Positions 44,904 to 52,659 of a stretch of 64,000 nucleotides of DNA are shown here, one piece after another (the first letter of the stretch is position 1; each line of letters begins with the position of its first letter). Below the pieces are notes generated by a model. That model ran no database searches, was not told the DNA's origin, and saw nothing but the letters and a program-made list of their open reading frames with translations. The DNA is from Enterocola sp045611845. GTDB taxonomy: Bacteria; Bacteroidota; Bacteroidia; Bacteroidales; Paludibacteraceae. The stretch spans positions 24,944-88,943 of the forward strand of contig JAZKXZ010000013.1 of the NCBI GenBank assembly GCA_045611845.1, read 5' to 3'. The translations under genes were made by a program, and so were the position numbers.

Positions 44904-46112
44904 ATGAATGCTTTAAGAAAATTTGTCGATAAAATCAAACCTACCTTCTCAGAAGGCGGTAAATTATCGATGTTCCGTTCTGTCTTCGACGGATTTGAGA
45001 CATTCTTATTCGTTCCGAATACTACTTCTAAATCTGGAGCTCACATCCACGACGCGGTAGATTCAAAACGAATTATGATTATGGTGGTAATAGCACTTAT
45101 GCCAGCCTTATTATTTGGTATGTATAACGTGGGTTACCAACACTATTTATCAATTGGCCAATTAGAAGTTGTAAACTTCTTCGAAGTATTCTTCTATGGT
45201 CTTCTAGCTGTGCTACCTAAAATTATCGTTGCTTACCTTGTAGGTTTAGGTATTGAGTTTACAGTGGCACAATTTAAAGGTGAAGAAATTCACGAAGGTT
45301 TCCTTGTTACAGGTATTATCCTACCAATGATTGTTCCAGTGGATTGCCCACTTTGGATTTTAGCTCTAGCTACTGCATTTGCAGTTATCTTCGCTAAAGA
45401 AATCTTTGGTGGTACTGGTATGAATATCTTTAACGTAGCGTTAATTGCTCGTGCATTCCTATTCTTTGCTTATCCTTCTAAAATGTCTGGTGATAGCGTT
45501 TGGATTCGTACAGATGCTACATTCGGCTTAGGCGAGGGTGCAGTAGTAGATGGTTTCACAGGTGCTACTCCTCTAGGTCAAGTGGCTGTTTCTTCTGGTG
45601 CAGAAGCACAAATTACCGACGCTTTAGGTAATGTTTCTTCTCTTTGGGACGCAGTTATAGGTCTTGTTCCTGGTTCTATCGGTGAAACTAGCGTTATCGC
45701 TATCGCTTTAGGTGCTATCCTTTTATTAGTAACTCGTATTGCAAGCTGGAAAGTAATGCTTTCTATCTTTGCTTCAGGTGCTCTAACAGCATTCTTATTC
45801 AATATCGCTGGTTTAGACAACCCAGTGGCTAATCTACCTTGGTACTATCACTTATCACTAGGTGGTTTCGCATTCGGTGCAGTATTTATGGCTACAGACC
45901 CTGTAACTTCTGCTCGTACCGAAACTGGTAAATGGATTTATGGTATCCTAATTGGTTTCATGGCTATCGTTATCCGTGTATTAAACCCTGGTTATCCAGA
46001 AGGTATGATGCTTGCTATTCTACTTATGAATGGTCTTGCTCCTGCTATCGACCACTTCGTGGTACAACGTAATGTTTCTATGCGTGCTAAACGTGCTAAA
46101 ATTCAAAAATAA
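44904..46112 (+). CDS. nqrB: Na+-NQR subunit B
   Basis: 402 residues with about ten membrane helices. The FMN attachment motif TGATPL is at 219-224, with Thr222 expected to carry the covalent flavin. The segment EIFGGTGMNIFNVALIARA is highly conserved in NqrB and RnfD. It holds riboflavin and forms part of the sodium path. It follows nqrA by 21 bp. Confidence 0.98.
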   Translation: MNALRKFVDKIKPTFSEGGKLSMFRSVFDGFETFLFVPNTTSKSGAHIHDAVDSKRIMIMVVIALMPALLFGMYNVGYQHYLSIGQLEVVNFFEVFFYGLLAVLPKIIVAYLVGLGIEFTVAQFKGEEIHEGFLVTGIILPMIVPVDCPLWILALATAFAVIFAKEIFGGTGMNIFNVALIARAFLFFAYPSKMSGDSVWIRTDATFGLGEGAVVDGFTGATPLGQVAVSSGAEAQITDALGNVSSLWDAVIGLVPGSIGETSVIAIALGAILLLVTRIASWKVMLSIFASGALTAFLFNIAGLDNPVANLPWYYHLSLGGFAFGAVFMATDPVTSARTETGKWIYGILIGFMAIVIRVLNPGYPEGMMLAILLMNGLAPAIDHFVVQRNVSMRAKRAKIQK

Positions 46113-46120
46113 TAATCATT

Positions 46121-46813
46121 ATGAATACAAATAGTAATACTTATACAATTATCTATGCTTCGGTAATGGTTATTATCGTAGCATTCCTTCTAGCGTTTGT
46201 ATCTAGTGCTTTAAAAGAAACACAAGATGAAAATGTGAGATTAGATAAGAAAAAACAAATTCTTACTTCTCTAAACGTAAACTATGAAGGTGAAGACGCT
46301 GCTGCTCTTTATGATAAATATGTTCAACAAGAAATTATCATCAATTATGCAGGTGATGTAGTAGAAGAAACTGGTGCTTTTGATTTAGATGTGAAAGCAG
46401 AAAACGACAAAGCACTTGAAGAAAGAAATCTAGCAGTATTTGTTTGCGAAGTAAATGGTGAAGCAAAATTTGTTTTACCTATTCGCGGTGCAGGTCTTTG
46501 GGGACCAATCTGGGGCTACATTGCTCTTGATGCCGACAAAAATACTGTTTACGGTACATACTTCTCTCACCAAGGTGAAACTCCAGGTTTAGGTGCAGAA
46601 ATTGCAAAACCTAAATTCCAAGAAGCATTCAAATCTAAAAAGATTAAAAATGCAGCAGGTGAGTTTGTTTCTATCGCCATCGTTAAACCAGGCAAAACAG
46701 ACGACACTAAAGATTATGTAGATGGTATCTCTGGTGGTACTATTACTTCTCAAGGTGTTGATGCAATGCTTATGGATGGTCTAGGTCAATATGTTAATTT
46801 CTTAAATAAATAG
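46121..46813 (+). CDS. nqrC: Na+-NQR subunit C
   Basis: 230 residues with one N-terminal helix (about 8-29) and a periplasmic domain. The flavin motif reads SGGTIT at 204-209, with Thr207 in the FMN-carrying position; the common form is SGAT, so an Ala-to-Gly change is seen. GLWGPIWGYIAL and GETPGLGAEI are family hallmarks. It passes electrons between NqrF and NqrB. Confidence 0.96.
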   Translation: MNTNSNTYTIIYASVMVIIVAFLLAFVSSALKETQDENVRLDKKKQILTSLNVNYEGEDAAALYDKYVQQEIIINYAGDVVEETGAFDLDVKAENDKALEERNLAVFVCEVNGEAKFVLPIRGAGLWGPIWGYIALDADKNTVYGTYFSHQGETPGLGAEIAKPKFQEAFKSKKIKNAAGEFVSIAIVKPGKTDDTKDYVDGISGGTITSQGVDAMLMDGLGQYVNFLNK

Positions 46814-46824
46814 GAGGCTGCGTC

Positions 46825-47451
46825 ATGGGTTTATTTTCAAAAGATAATCGTGCAACATTCTTAGCGCCTCTAGGCGTTAACAACCCTGTTACCGTACAAG
46901 TTCTAGGTATTTGTTCAGCTTTAGCTGTAACAGCACAATTAGAACCTGCTTTAGTTATGGGTTTCTCAGTTACAATTATCGTGGCACTTGCCAACGTTAT
47001 AATCTCTTTACTTAGAAATACTATTCCAAATCGTATCCGTATTATCGTACAGTTGGTAGTAGTAGCTACCCTTGTTACAATTGTAAGTGAATGCTTAAAA
47101 GCGTTTGCATACGATGTGAGTGTACAGTTATCTGTATATGTGGGTCTTATTATTACAAACTGTATCTTGATGGGGCGTCTTGAAGCATTTGCTATGGCAA
47201 ATGGTCCTTGGGAATCTTTCCTTGATGGTCTAGGTAATGGTTTCGGATATGCTATCATCCTTGTTATTGTAGCATTCTTCCGTGAATTATTAAGTGCTGG
47301 TACATTACTTGGTTTCGCTGTAATTCCAGAATCATTCTATGAATTTGGTTATCTAAATAACGGCCTTATGTTAATGCCTCCTATGGCGTTAATCCTATTA
47401 GGTGCAATTATTTGGGCACAAAGAGCTAAAAATCCAGAGTTACAAGATTAA
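46825..47451 (+). CDS. nqrD: Na+-NQR subunit D
   Basis: 208 residues, six membrane helices. The NNPVTVQVLGICSALAVT start region and GRLEAFAMANGPWESFLDG are diagnostic for NqrD (RnfE family). With NqrE it coordinates an intramembrane 2Fe-2S cluster through conserved cysteines (GICSAL, TNCILMG). A purine-rich stretch (AGGAGG) lies 9 bases upstream of the ATG, an unusually clear Shine-Dalgarno-like site for this genome. Confidence 0.97.
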   Translation: MGLFSKDNRATFLAPLGVNNPVTVQVLGICSALAVTAQLEPALVMGFSVTIIVALANVIISLLRNTIPNRIRIIVQLVVVATLVTIVSECLKAFAYDVSVQLSVYVGLIITNCILMGRLEAFAMANGPWESFLDGLGNGFGYAIILVIVAFFRELLSAGTLLGFAVIPESFYEFGYLNNGLMLMPPMALILLGAIIWAQRAKNPELQD

Positions 47452-47471
47452 TCACCCAAATAAAGTAAAAT

Positions 47472-48071
47472 ATGGAAAATTTATTAAGTTTATTCGTTAA
47501 GTCGATTTTCGTCGACAATATGATTTTCGCTTACTTTTTAGGTATGTGCTCTTACTTAGCTGTATCTAAAAATGTGAAAACTGCGTTAGGTTTGGGTGTA
47601 GCTGTAACATTCGTGTTATTAATTACAGTACCAATCAACTACTTATTAGAAAACTACGTACTAAAAGCTGATGCTATCATTGAAGGTGTAGACTTAAGCT
47701 TCTTGAGCTTCATCCTATTCATTGCAGTTATCGCTGGTATCGTACAACTTGTAGAAATGGTTGTAGAACGTTTCTCACCATCTCTATATGCTTCATTAGG
47801 TATTTTCTTACCTCTTATCGCTGTAAACTGTGCTATCATGGGTGCTTCACTTTTCATGCAACAACGTGCATTCGTAAACATTGGTGAAGCTACTGTTTAT
47901 GCATTCGGTTCAGGTATTGGTTGGTTAATAGCTATCGTTGCTTTAGCAGCTATTCGTGAAAAAATGGAATACTCAAATGTTCCAAAACCTCTACGTGGTT
48001 TAGGTATCACCTTCATCACCACAGGTTTACTTGCTATGGCATTTATGTGTTTCTCTGGTTTAAAAATTTAA
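47472..48071 (+). CDS. nqrE: Na+-NQR subunit E
   Basis: 199 residues, six membrane helices. The sequence SIFVDNMIFAYFLGMCSYLAV and LIAVNCAIMGASLFM carries the conserved cysteines that, with those of NqrD, bind the membrane 2Fe-2S centre. It is the RnfA-family partner of NqrD. Only one base separates it from nqrF. Confidence 0.97.
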   Translation: MENLLSLFVKSIFVDNMIFAYFLGMCSYLAVSKNVKTALGLGVAVTFVLLITVPINYLLENYVLKADAIIEGVDLSFLSFILFIAVIAGIVQLVEMVVERFSPSLYASLGIFLPLIAVNCAIMGASLFMQQRAFVNIGEATVYAFGSGIGWLIAIVALAAIREKMEYSNVPKPLRGLGITFITTGLLAMAFMCFSGLKI

Positions 48072-48072
48072 G

Positions 48073-49368
48073 ATGACGATGAATATGATATTAGCAATAA
48101 ATATGGAAATGATTGGCTTAAGTATTGCCATCTTCCTTGGAATCATCTTAGTATTAGTAATTGTACTTTTAGTAGCTAAGAATTATCTTTCTCCATCTGG
48201 TCCTGTAAAAGTGACTCTAAATGGTGAAAAAGACATAGAAGTAGCATCTGGTGGTACACTTTTAGGTTCTCTTTCTGCAGAAGGCGTGTTCCTTCCATCT
48301 GCTTGTGGTGGTAAAGGTTCTTGCGGTCAATGCCGTTGCCAAGTGCCTGAAGGTGGTGGTGAAATCCTTCCAACAGAAACTGTTCACTTCTCTCGTAAAC
48401 AAATTAAAGACAACTGGCGTTTAGGTTGCCAAGTGAAAGTTAAAAATAACATGAGCGTTACTGTTCCAGAATCTGTTCTTGGTGTGAAAGAATGGGAATG
48501 CGAAGTTATTTCAAACCGCAACGTTGCTACCTTTATTAAAGAGTTTAAAGTTAAACTTCCTGCAGGTGAACACATGGACTTCGTACCAGGTTCATACGCT
48601 CAAATCGTTATTCCAGAATACGATCTAAACTATGCAGACTTCGACCGTTCTTTAATTGGTGACTTATATGTTCCAGCATGGGAAAACTTCGGTTTATTCA
48701 ACCTAAAACAAAAGAATACCGAGCCTACTATCCGTGCTTACTCAATGGCTAACTATCCAGATGAAGGTGATATCATCACACTTACAGTGCGTATTGCTAC
48801 ACCTCCATTCAAACCAAAAGATCAAGGTCCTGGCTTTATGGATGTACCTTGTGGTATAGCTTCTACATATATCTTCTCACTAAAACCTGGTGATAAAGTT
48901 ATTATGAGTGGTCCTTACGGTGACTTCCGTCCAGAGTTTGATAGCAAACGTGAAATGATATGGGTAGGTGGTGGTGCCGGTATGGCTCCTCTACGTGCAC
49001 AAATCATGCACATGCTTAAAACTCTTAAAACACGTGACCGTGAAATGCATTACTTCTATGGTGCTCGTGCTATCGACGAAGTGTTCTTCTTAGAAGATTT
49101 CTTAGAACTAGAAAAAGAATTCCCTAACTTCCACTTCCACTTAGCTCTAGACCGTCCAGACCCTAAAGCAGACAAACTTGGTATTAAATATACTGCTGGT
49201 TTCATTGCTCCTGTTATGGGTGACACATACCTAAAACAACACGAAGAACCAGAAGAAATTGAATACTACTTATGTGGACCTCCAATGATGGCTAAAACAG
49301 TGCTAGATCTTCTAGACAGCCTAGGAGTAGAAAAAGACATGATCCACTTCGACGACTTCGGAGGATAA
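48073..49368 (+). CDS. nqrF: Na+-NQR subunit F (NADH-oxidising)
   Basis: 431 residues. An N-terminal helix (about 11-35) anchors a 2Fe-2S ferredoxin domain (SACGGKGSCGQCRCQV), then a ferredoxin-reductase module with FAD motif RAYSMANYP and NADH motif GGGAGMAPLRA. It takes electrons from NADH. The start may be this ATG or the in-frame ATG nine bases later. A terminator follows the stop. Confidence 0.97.
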   Translation: MTMNMILAINMEMIGLSIAIFLGIILVLVIVLLVAKNYLSPSGPVKVTLNGEKDIEVASGGTLLGSLSAEGVFLPSACGGKGSCGQCRCQVPEGGGEILPTETVHFSRKQIKDNWRLGCQVKVKNNMSVTVPESVLGVKEWECEVISNRNVATFIKEFKVKLPAGEHMDFVPGSYAQIVIPEYDLNYADFDRSLIGDLYVPAWENFGLFNLKQKNTEPTIRAYSMANYPDEGDIITLTVRIATPPFKPKDQGPGFMDVPCGIASTYIFSLKPGDKVIMSGPYGDFRPEFDSKREMIWVGGGAGMAPLRAQIMHMLKTLKTRDREMHYFYGARAIDEVFFLEDFLELEKEFPNFHFHLALDRPDPKADKLGIKYTAGFIAPVMGDTYLKQHEEPEEIEYYLCGPPMMAKTVLDLLDSLGVEKDMIHFDDFGG

Positions 49369-49379
49369 AATAAAATGAG

Positions 49380-49412
49380 GCTTGCTAAAGTTTTGGCAAG
49401 CTTCTTTTTTTT
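49380..49412 (+). terminator. Terminator of the nqr operon, overlapping the priA promoter
   Basis: A 6-bp core stem GCTTGC (49380-49385) with GCAAGC (49396-49401) is followed by a T-rich run. The loop contains the TTTG that serves as the priA -33 element. Confidence 0.75.
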
Positions 49413-49421
49413 GTATCTTTG
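49392..49421 (+). promoter_or_regulatory. Promoter for priA
   Basis: TTTG (49392-49395), 18-bp spacer, TATCTTTG (49414-49421). The -7 box ends 5 bases before the ATG, implying a leaderless mRNA. The region between the two boxes is the descending arm and T-run of the nqr terminator. Confidence 0.7.
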
Positions 49422-49426
49422 TGCCT

Positions 49427-51604
49427 ATGCTTAGCTACGCCAATATTATATTGCCTTTAAATGTGGGAGTTTATACGTATTCTATTCCACAAGAGTTGCA
49501 GGGAAGGGTTTCTGCAAGGATGCGTGTGCTTGTGCCACTTGGAAAGGGAAGAAAATATATTGGTGTGGTGCATTCTCTTTCAGAAACTGCGGCAGAGGGT
49601 ATAAACTATCGCGATATTCTTGAGGTGCTTGATACAGAGCCAATAGTATCTGCTTATCAACTGGAAATGTGGGATTGGGTGGCAGAGTATTATTGCTGTG
49701 GACTTTCTGATGTAATGAAAAATGCGCTTCCATCGGCACTTTCAAAAAATACTCTCACAGTGCTAAAGGATGCATACGTGGTGAAAACCGATGCGGAGCA
49801 CAAGAGGTTGAGTGCTCAGGCACTTTCTCTTATAGCAAAATACGATTCGTTGGCTTTAAATGGCGATGTTTTAAAGTCTGTTTTGCTTGAAAACGAGAGC
49901 CAAAGTGCGTTTAATACTTTAGTAAAACATGGAATTTTTACTTTAGATTATAAAACTAAGAGTAGAATAAAGCAATCTGTTTCTACAAAAGAGGTAAGCG
50001 AACTTACAGATGCTCAAAACCAGGCTTTGAAAGAAGTTAAAGTGGGTTTTGCCGAAGGGAAACCTGTCCTTTTACATGGTGTAACTTCTTCTGGTAAAAC
50101 AGAAATCTATATTAAACTAATACAAGAGGTTGTAGAAAAGGGTGGTCAGGTGCTATATCTTGTGCCTGAAATTGCTCTTACTACTCAGCTTACAGAGCGT
50201 TTGAAACAGGTTTTTGGTGATACGCTTATAAATTATCACTCAAAACTATCTGATGCAGAGCGTGGTGAGATTTACAACGAGATAGGAAGCAGATTTAAAG
50301 TGGTATTGGGCGTGCGTTCTGCTGTGTTTTTGCCTTTTACAAATCTGCAACTTATAATTGTGGACGAAGAGCACGAACCTTCGTACAAGCAAACCGATAC
50401 TGCACCTCGCTACAATGCTAAAAATGTGGCACTTATGCTTGCACATAAGCTAAAAATTGGCATCGTAATGGGTTCTGCCACTCCGTCTGTGGAGTCTTAT
50501 CACTTGGCTGTGGGTGGAAGATACTCCCTTGTGGAACTAAAGGTGAGATATGGCGATGTGGAGCTTCCAGAAGTGAAGGTACTAGATAGACAAGACGCTT
50601 TTGTGAAAAATAGAATGAAGGCAATGTTCTCTTGGCTCTTAATAGAAAAGATGAATGAGTGTCTTGCAAATGGTGAACAGGTGATTTTGTTTCAAAACAG
50701 ACGCGGTTTTTCTTCGTTTGTGGAGTGTAAACAATGTGCTTGGGTGCCAAAATGTCCGCATTGTGATGTGAGTTTAACCTATCATAAGTATCAAAATTAT
50801 CTTTCTTGTCACTATTGTGGTCATAGAGCGCCAGTGCCTACATCTTGTCCTAAATGTGGCAACGAAGAGATAAAAGACCGTGGTTTTGGCACAGAAAAGG
50901 TAATGGAGGAGCTTGCTGAAAGGTTTCCAGACTATAAAGCAGGACGTTTAGATCTTGATGTGGCTACTAGCAAATATGCCTACGAAAATATATTTAAAGC
51001 ATTTTCTTCTGGCGAAATTAAGATACTTGTGGGCACACAAATGGTGGCAAAGGGTCTGGATTTTGATAATGTAGGTCTTGTGGGTGTGCTAAATGCAGAT
51101 AATATGCTCAATTATCCAGATTTTCGCTCTGACGAGCGTGCTTTTCAGCTTCTTCTTCAAGTGTCGGGCAGGGCAGGACGAAGAAATAAAAGAGGTTTAG
51201 TACTTGTGCAAACTGCTCAAACAGAGCACTCTGTGATACCAGCAATAATAAATAATGATTACTCGTTATTTTATAACAAGCAAGTGATGCTTCGCCAAAT
51301 GTTTGAGTATCCGCCATTTGTGAGAATAATTGATATTTATGTGAAGGCAAATGACTATGGTCTTTGTAGCAGGGCTGTGGGTGTGCTTCATAGAGAACTT
51401 TCAAAGAGTTTTGGTGACCAACTTTTAGGTCCCGACAAACCTCCAGTTTCTAAAGTGCAAAAACTTCATATACAAAAACTTATGTTGAAACTTCCTGTAG
51501 GTCAGTCTATGGTGGAGTCTAAAAAGAGAATAAATACAGCTATTAATAATCTAAAAAAAGAATATCCTACAGTGTTTACTGTGATAGACGTTGACCCTGT
51601 GTAG
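49427..51604 (+). CDS. priA: Primosomal replication restart helicase PriA
   Basis: 725 residues from the ATG at 49427; an earlier in-frame start at 49382 lies within the nqr terminator and upstream of the promoter. Walker A GVTSSGKTEIY, the DEEH box VDEEHEPSYK and a zinc-binding insert with paired cysteines (CKQCAWVPKCPHC, CHYCG, CPKCG) are present, with helicase motifs VGTQMVAKGLDF and SGRAGR. PriA reloads the replisome at collapsed forks. Confidence 0.97.
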   Translation: MLSYANIILPLNVGVYTYSIPQELQGRVSARMRVLVPLGKGRKYIGVVHSLSETAAEGINYRDILEVLDTEPIVSAYQLEMWDWVAEYYCCGLSDVMKNALPSALSKNTLTVLKDAYVVKTDAEHKRLSAQALSLIAKYDSLALNGDVLKSVLLENESQSAFNTLVKHGIFTLDYKTKSRIKQSVSTKEVSELTDAQNQALKEVKVGFAEGKPVLLHGVTSSGKTEIYIKLIQEVVEKGGQVLYLVPEIALTTQLTERLKQVFGDTLINYHSKLSDAERGEIYNEIGSRFKVVLGVRSAVFLPFTNLQLIIVDEEHEPSYKQTDTAPRYNAKNVALMLAHKLKIGIVMGSATPSVESYHLAVGGRYSLVELKVRYGDVELPEVKVLDRQDAFVKNRMKAMFSWLLIEKMNECLANGEQVILFQNRRGFSSFVECKQCAWVPKCPHCDVSLTYHKYQNYLSCHYCGHRAPVPTSCPKCGNEEIKDRGFGTEKVMEELAERFPDYKAGRLDLDVATSKYAYENIFKAFSSGEIKILVGTQMVAKGLDFDNVGLVGVLNADNMLNYPDFRSDERAFQLLLQVSGRAGRRNKRGLVLVQTAQTEHSVIPAIINNDYSLFYNKQVMLRQMFEYPPFVRIIDIYVKANDYGLCSRAVGVLHRELSKSFGDQLLGPDKPPVSKVQKLHIQKLMLKLPVGQSMVESKKRINTAINNLKKEYPTVFTVIDVDPV

Positions 51605-51606
51605 AT

Positions 51607-52332
51607 ATGAGATATAAAATTTTAATATTATTTGCTTTGCTTGCCTTTTCTGTGAGTGCAGAAAATTTGGGAAAGATTATATACGATAGTTATGTCAATA
51701 AGGATATGGCTATGTGGAAGACTGTGATTGATAGTTTGCAAAAACAGAAAGAACTTGGCAAGTTTTCAACTGAGCAGAAGTGGCAACTACTTGATTATCA
51801 GTATGGATATTTAGGTTGGGCAGTGAGCGAAAAGAAAACTATGCGCAAAGAGGCAGAAAAATATTTGTCAGTAGCCAAAGAAAATTTGTCTGAATTAATT
51901 GATGAATTTGGTAAAACTTCTTCTTCTAATGCTTTTAATGCAGCTTTTGTGGCGTATGATATTTCGTTGAATCCAATTAAGGCACCATTTATTGGTCTTA
52001 AATGTATGAAATATGGCGAAACTGCCGTGAAACAAGACTCTCTAAATTATTTTGCCTTAATTCAGTACGGAAATATAATGAATTATATGCCAGAAGCATT
52101 TGGTGGTAGTAAGGATAAGGCACTAGACTATTACAAAAAAGCAAAGGTGATAATGAGTAGGGATGAAGTGCTTTACAAAAATAATTGGCTTTATATGAAT
52201 CTTATTCTCACTATTGCAGATATTTACAAAGGAAAGAAAGACTTTGAATCTACAAAACAATATTATCTAGAGGCGTTAGCGCTAGAACCAGAGTATGACT
52301 TTGTTGAGGAATTGATGAATAACTTTTTTTGA
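51607..52332 (+). CDS. Secreted TPR-like protein of unknown function
   Basis: 241 residues with a signal peptide ending near VSAEN (about residue 19). The mature part is helical, with TPR-like units, the clearest near the C-terminus (ADIYKGKKDFESTKQYYLEAL). It begins 2 bp after priA and is probably read from the priA promoter. No function can be assigned. Confidence 0.75.
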   Translation: MRYKILILFALLAFSVSAENLGKIIYDSYVNKDMAMWKTVIDSLQKQKELGKFSTEQKWQLLDYQYGYLGWAVSEKKTMRKEAEKYLSVAKENLSELIDEFGKTSSSNAFNAAFVAYDISLNPIKAPFIGLKCMKYGETAVKQDSLNYFALIQYGNIMNYMPEAFGGSKDKALDYYKKAKVIMSRDEVLYKNNWLYMNLILTIADIYKGKKDFESTKQYYLEALALEPEYDFVEELMNNFF

Positions 52333-52338
52333 AAAACA

Positions 52339-52369
52339 TTTGTTTTTTCAAAAAAAATACTTACCTTTG
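52339..52369 (+). promoter_or_regulatory. Complete Bacteroidota promoter for tRNA-His
   Basis: TTTG (52339-52342), 19-bp spacer, TACCTTTG (52362-52369), both boxes perfect, about 27 bases before the tRNA 5' end. Confidence 0.85.
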
Positions 52370-52395
52370 CACCGTCAATGAAATAGTTGACAAAT

Positions 52396-52469
52396 GGTGA
52401 TTGTAGCTCAGTTGGCAGAGCATCGGATTGTGGTTCCGAGTGTCGCGGGTTCGGGCCCCGTCTTTCACC
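52396..52469 (+). tRNA. tRNA-His (anticodon GTG), structurally irregular
   Basis: Includes the extra G-1 opposite C73. D arm (GCTC/GAGC), anticodon arm (TCGGA/TCCGA; GTG at 52430-52432) and T stem are well paired. Irregular points: the acceptor halves GTGATTG and CTTTCAC leave two adjacent T-T mismatches (5-68 and 6-67), and the T loop reads TTCGGGC, with G at position 58 where A is nearly universal. CCA is not encoded. It has its own promoter and terminator. Confidence 0.85.
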
Positions 52470-52472
52470 CTT

Positions 52473-52510
52473 AAGAGACTGATAATTTAAAATTGTCAGT
52501 CTCTTTTTTT
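52473..52510 (+). terminator. Terminator of tRNA-His
   Basis: A 14-bp stem with one G-U pair (52473-52486 with 52492-52505), loop TTAAA, then a T-run. It starts 4 bases after the tRNA. Confidence 0.9.
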
Positions 52511-52516
52511 GTGTTC

Positions 52517-52563
52517 TTTTGATAAAAAATGCTCTCTATATTGTATTTTTTTTGATAAAAAAT
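52517..52563. repeat. Direct repeat of a 14-mer upstream of the PurF-like gene
   Basis: TTTTGATAAAAAAT occurs at 52517-52530 and 52550-52563, 33 bp apart, about three helical turns. The second copy ends 3 bases before the -7 box. It may be a tandem operator. Confidence 0.5.
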
Positions 52564-52565
52564 CT

Positions 52566-52573
52566 TAAATTTG
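52566..52573 (+). promoter_or_regulatory. Promoter -7 box for the PurF-like gene
   Basis: TAAATTTG matches TAnnTTTG. The leader would be about 80 bases before the ATG at 52660, unusually long for this window. Confidence 0.55.
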
Positions 52574-52659
52574 TACCTCTAAAAACTTATTATAAAATTG
52601 CATTAATATTTTTTGTATTTGAGCAGTTTTTACAAGACAAGAAAATAATTTTTAATTAT

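Noticed and set aside
49382..49426. Earlier in-frame start for priA
   Set aside because: The region is the nqr terminator and the priA promoter.
52519..52659. N-terminal extension of the PurF-like gene by 47 codons
   Set aside because: It contains the -7 box and the 14-mer repeat, is Phe/Ile/Lys-rich low complexity, and PurF-like proteins begin at GGFFG.
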